DNA from: RGIG426 sp045643425
GTDB lineage: Bacteria; Bacillota; Clostridia; Oscillospirales; Acutalibacteraceae
Length of the DNA stretch: 5,441 nt
Reading direction: 5' to 3'
Assembly: GCA_045643425.1 (NCBI GenBank)
Contig: JAZUKW010000049.1
Span: 1-5,441, forward strand
Positions 5,146 through 5,441 of this stretch are shown here, one piece after another. The notes beneath the pieces are model-generated. The model did not search any database. It had not been told where the DNA came from and saw only the letters and a program-made list of their open reading frames with translations. Position 1 is the first letter of the stretch. The number at the start of each line of letters is the position of its first letter. A program made the position numbers and the translations under genes.

Positions 5146-5441
5146 TTTGTTTGTTCCTCCAATTTCTTTTCTAACTGAGTAATTTTCGCTTCCAGACGGC
5201 ACAGCTCCTGCGATACGGGGTCGGGAATGTGGATCTGGTCGAGATCCTCCACGCGCTTGCCGCCGATGCGCACCACGCGGGCGGGAACGCCTACGGCGGT
5301 ACTGTCGGCGGGAATATCCTCCAGCACCACCGCGCCGGCAGCGATGCGGGCGTTGTCGCCGATGGTGATCGGGCCGAGGACCTTCGCGCCCGCGCCCACC
5401 ATCACGTTGTTGCCGAGGGTGGGGTGGCGCTTGCCGTGTTC
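5142..5441 (-). CDS. cysE: Serine O-acetyltransferase, C-terminal part
   Basis: The last 99 residues are present; the N-terminus lies beyond the right edge. CysE acetylates L-serine with acetyl-CoA, the committed step of cysteine synthesis, in the cytosol. The visible part holds the end of the left-handed beta-helix, made of hexapeptide repeats (NNVMVGAGAKV, ITIGDNARIAAGAVV), the GKRHPTLG segment containing the His that lines the active site, and the TAVGVPARVV acetyl-CoA loop. The catalytic His/Asp pair is outside the window. The C-terminal 28 residues are charged with a heptad-like pattern (LEAKITQLEKKLEEQ) and probably form a short coiled coil. The chain ends in Lys, not the terminal Ile that docks into CysK in enteric bacteria. 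Its TGA overlaps the cysS ATG, as expected for the cysE-cysS pair common in Firmicutes. The promoter, and any T-box or other control, is out of view. Confidence 0.95.
   Translation of the reverse strand, partial: EHGKRHPTLGNNVMVGAGAKVLGPITIGDNARIAAGAVVLEDIPADSTAVGVPARVVRIGGKRVEDLDQIHIPDPVSQELCRLEAKITQLEKKLEEQTK
5154..5160 (-). promoter_or_regulatory. Ribosome binding site of cysS inside the end of cysE
   Basis: The - strand reads GGAGGAA, 8 bases before ATG 5145-5143. It lies within the last codons of cysE. Together with the ATGA overlap it permits both independent initiation and re-initiation on cysS, and it settles the start codon. Confidence 0.88.

Noticed and set aside
5142..5160. T-box or other cysteine-responsive leader between cysE and cysS
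   Set aside because: The genes overlap by 4 bases, leaving no room. Any such leader would be upstream of cysE, outside the window.
5146..5202. N-terminal extension of CysS to 5202
   Set aside because: It covers cysE coding sequence in another frame, lacks homology to CysRS N-termini and bypasses the strong ribosome binding site at 5154-5160.

Overview
The window looks like part of a chromosome from an anaerobic Clostridia species, probably of the Ruminococcaceae/Oscillospiraceae type. The reasons are the cysE-cysS gene order, strong GGAGG-type ribosome binding sites, a PflX-type radical SAM protein, and a secreted BspA-like leucine-rich-repeat protein ending in a type I dockerin. This placement is an inference. 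Sampled stretches of the right half are about 57% GC; a sampled stretch of the repeat gene is about 47%.

Layout, left to right. (1) Bases 1-387 (+) hold the end of a tandem ACT-domain protein that lacks its first few codons. (2) A perfect 13-bp hairpin at 401-432 separates it from a converging gene and can terminate transcription from both sides. (3) Bases 446-1930 (-) encode a 494-residue secreted protein: signal peptide, thirteen 23-residue LRR_5 units, a Thr-rich linker and a two-loop dockerin. It has a clear sigma-A-like promoter and ribosome binding site. (4) The divergent intergenic region 1931-2127 holds that promoter and an imperfect inverted repeat. The repeat lies directly before a 43-residue Cys-rich, hydrophobic mini-protein (2128-2259, +). 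(5) A second bidirectional hairpin (2273-2303) follows. (6) From 5441 down to 2311 (-) runs a compact operon: cysE (cut by the window edge), cysS, an unrecognised membrane protein and a PflX-like radical SAM protein. Two of its three junctions are 4-base ATGA overlaps and the third is a 25-base gap, so the genes are probably co-transcribed and partly translationally coupled.

In the operon, CysE commits serine to cysteine synthesis and CysS charges tRNA-Cys, so they share the cysteine economy of the cell. The last two genes have no known link to cysteine; their tight coupling is the main functional hint. No complete new system is evident. The least explained items are the Cys-rich mini-protein with its upstream inverted repeat, the membrane protein/radical SAM pair, and the dockerin-LRR protein, whose cohesin partner is not in this window.
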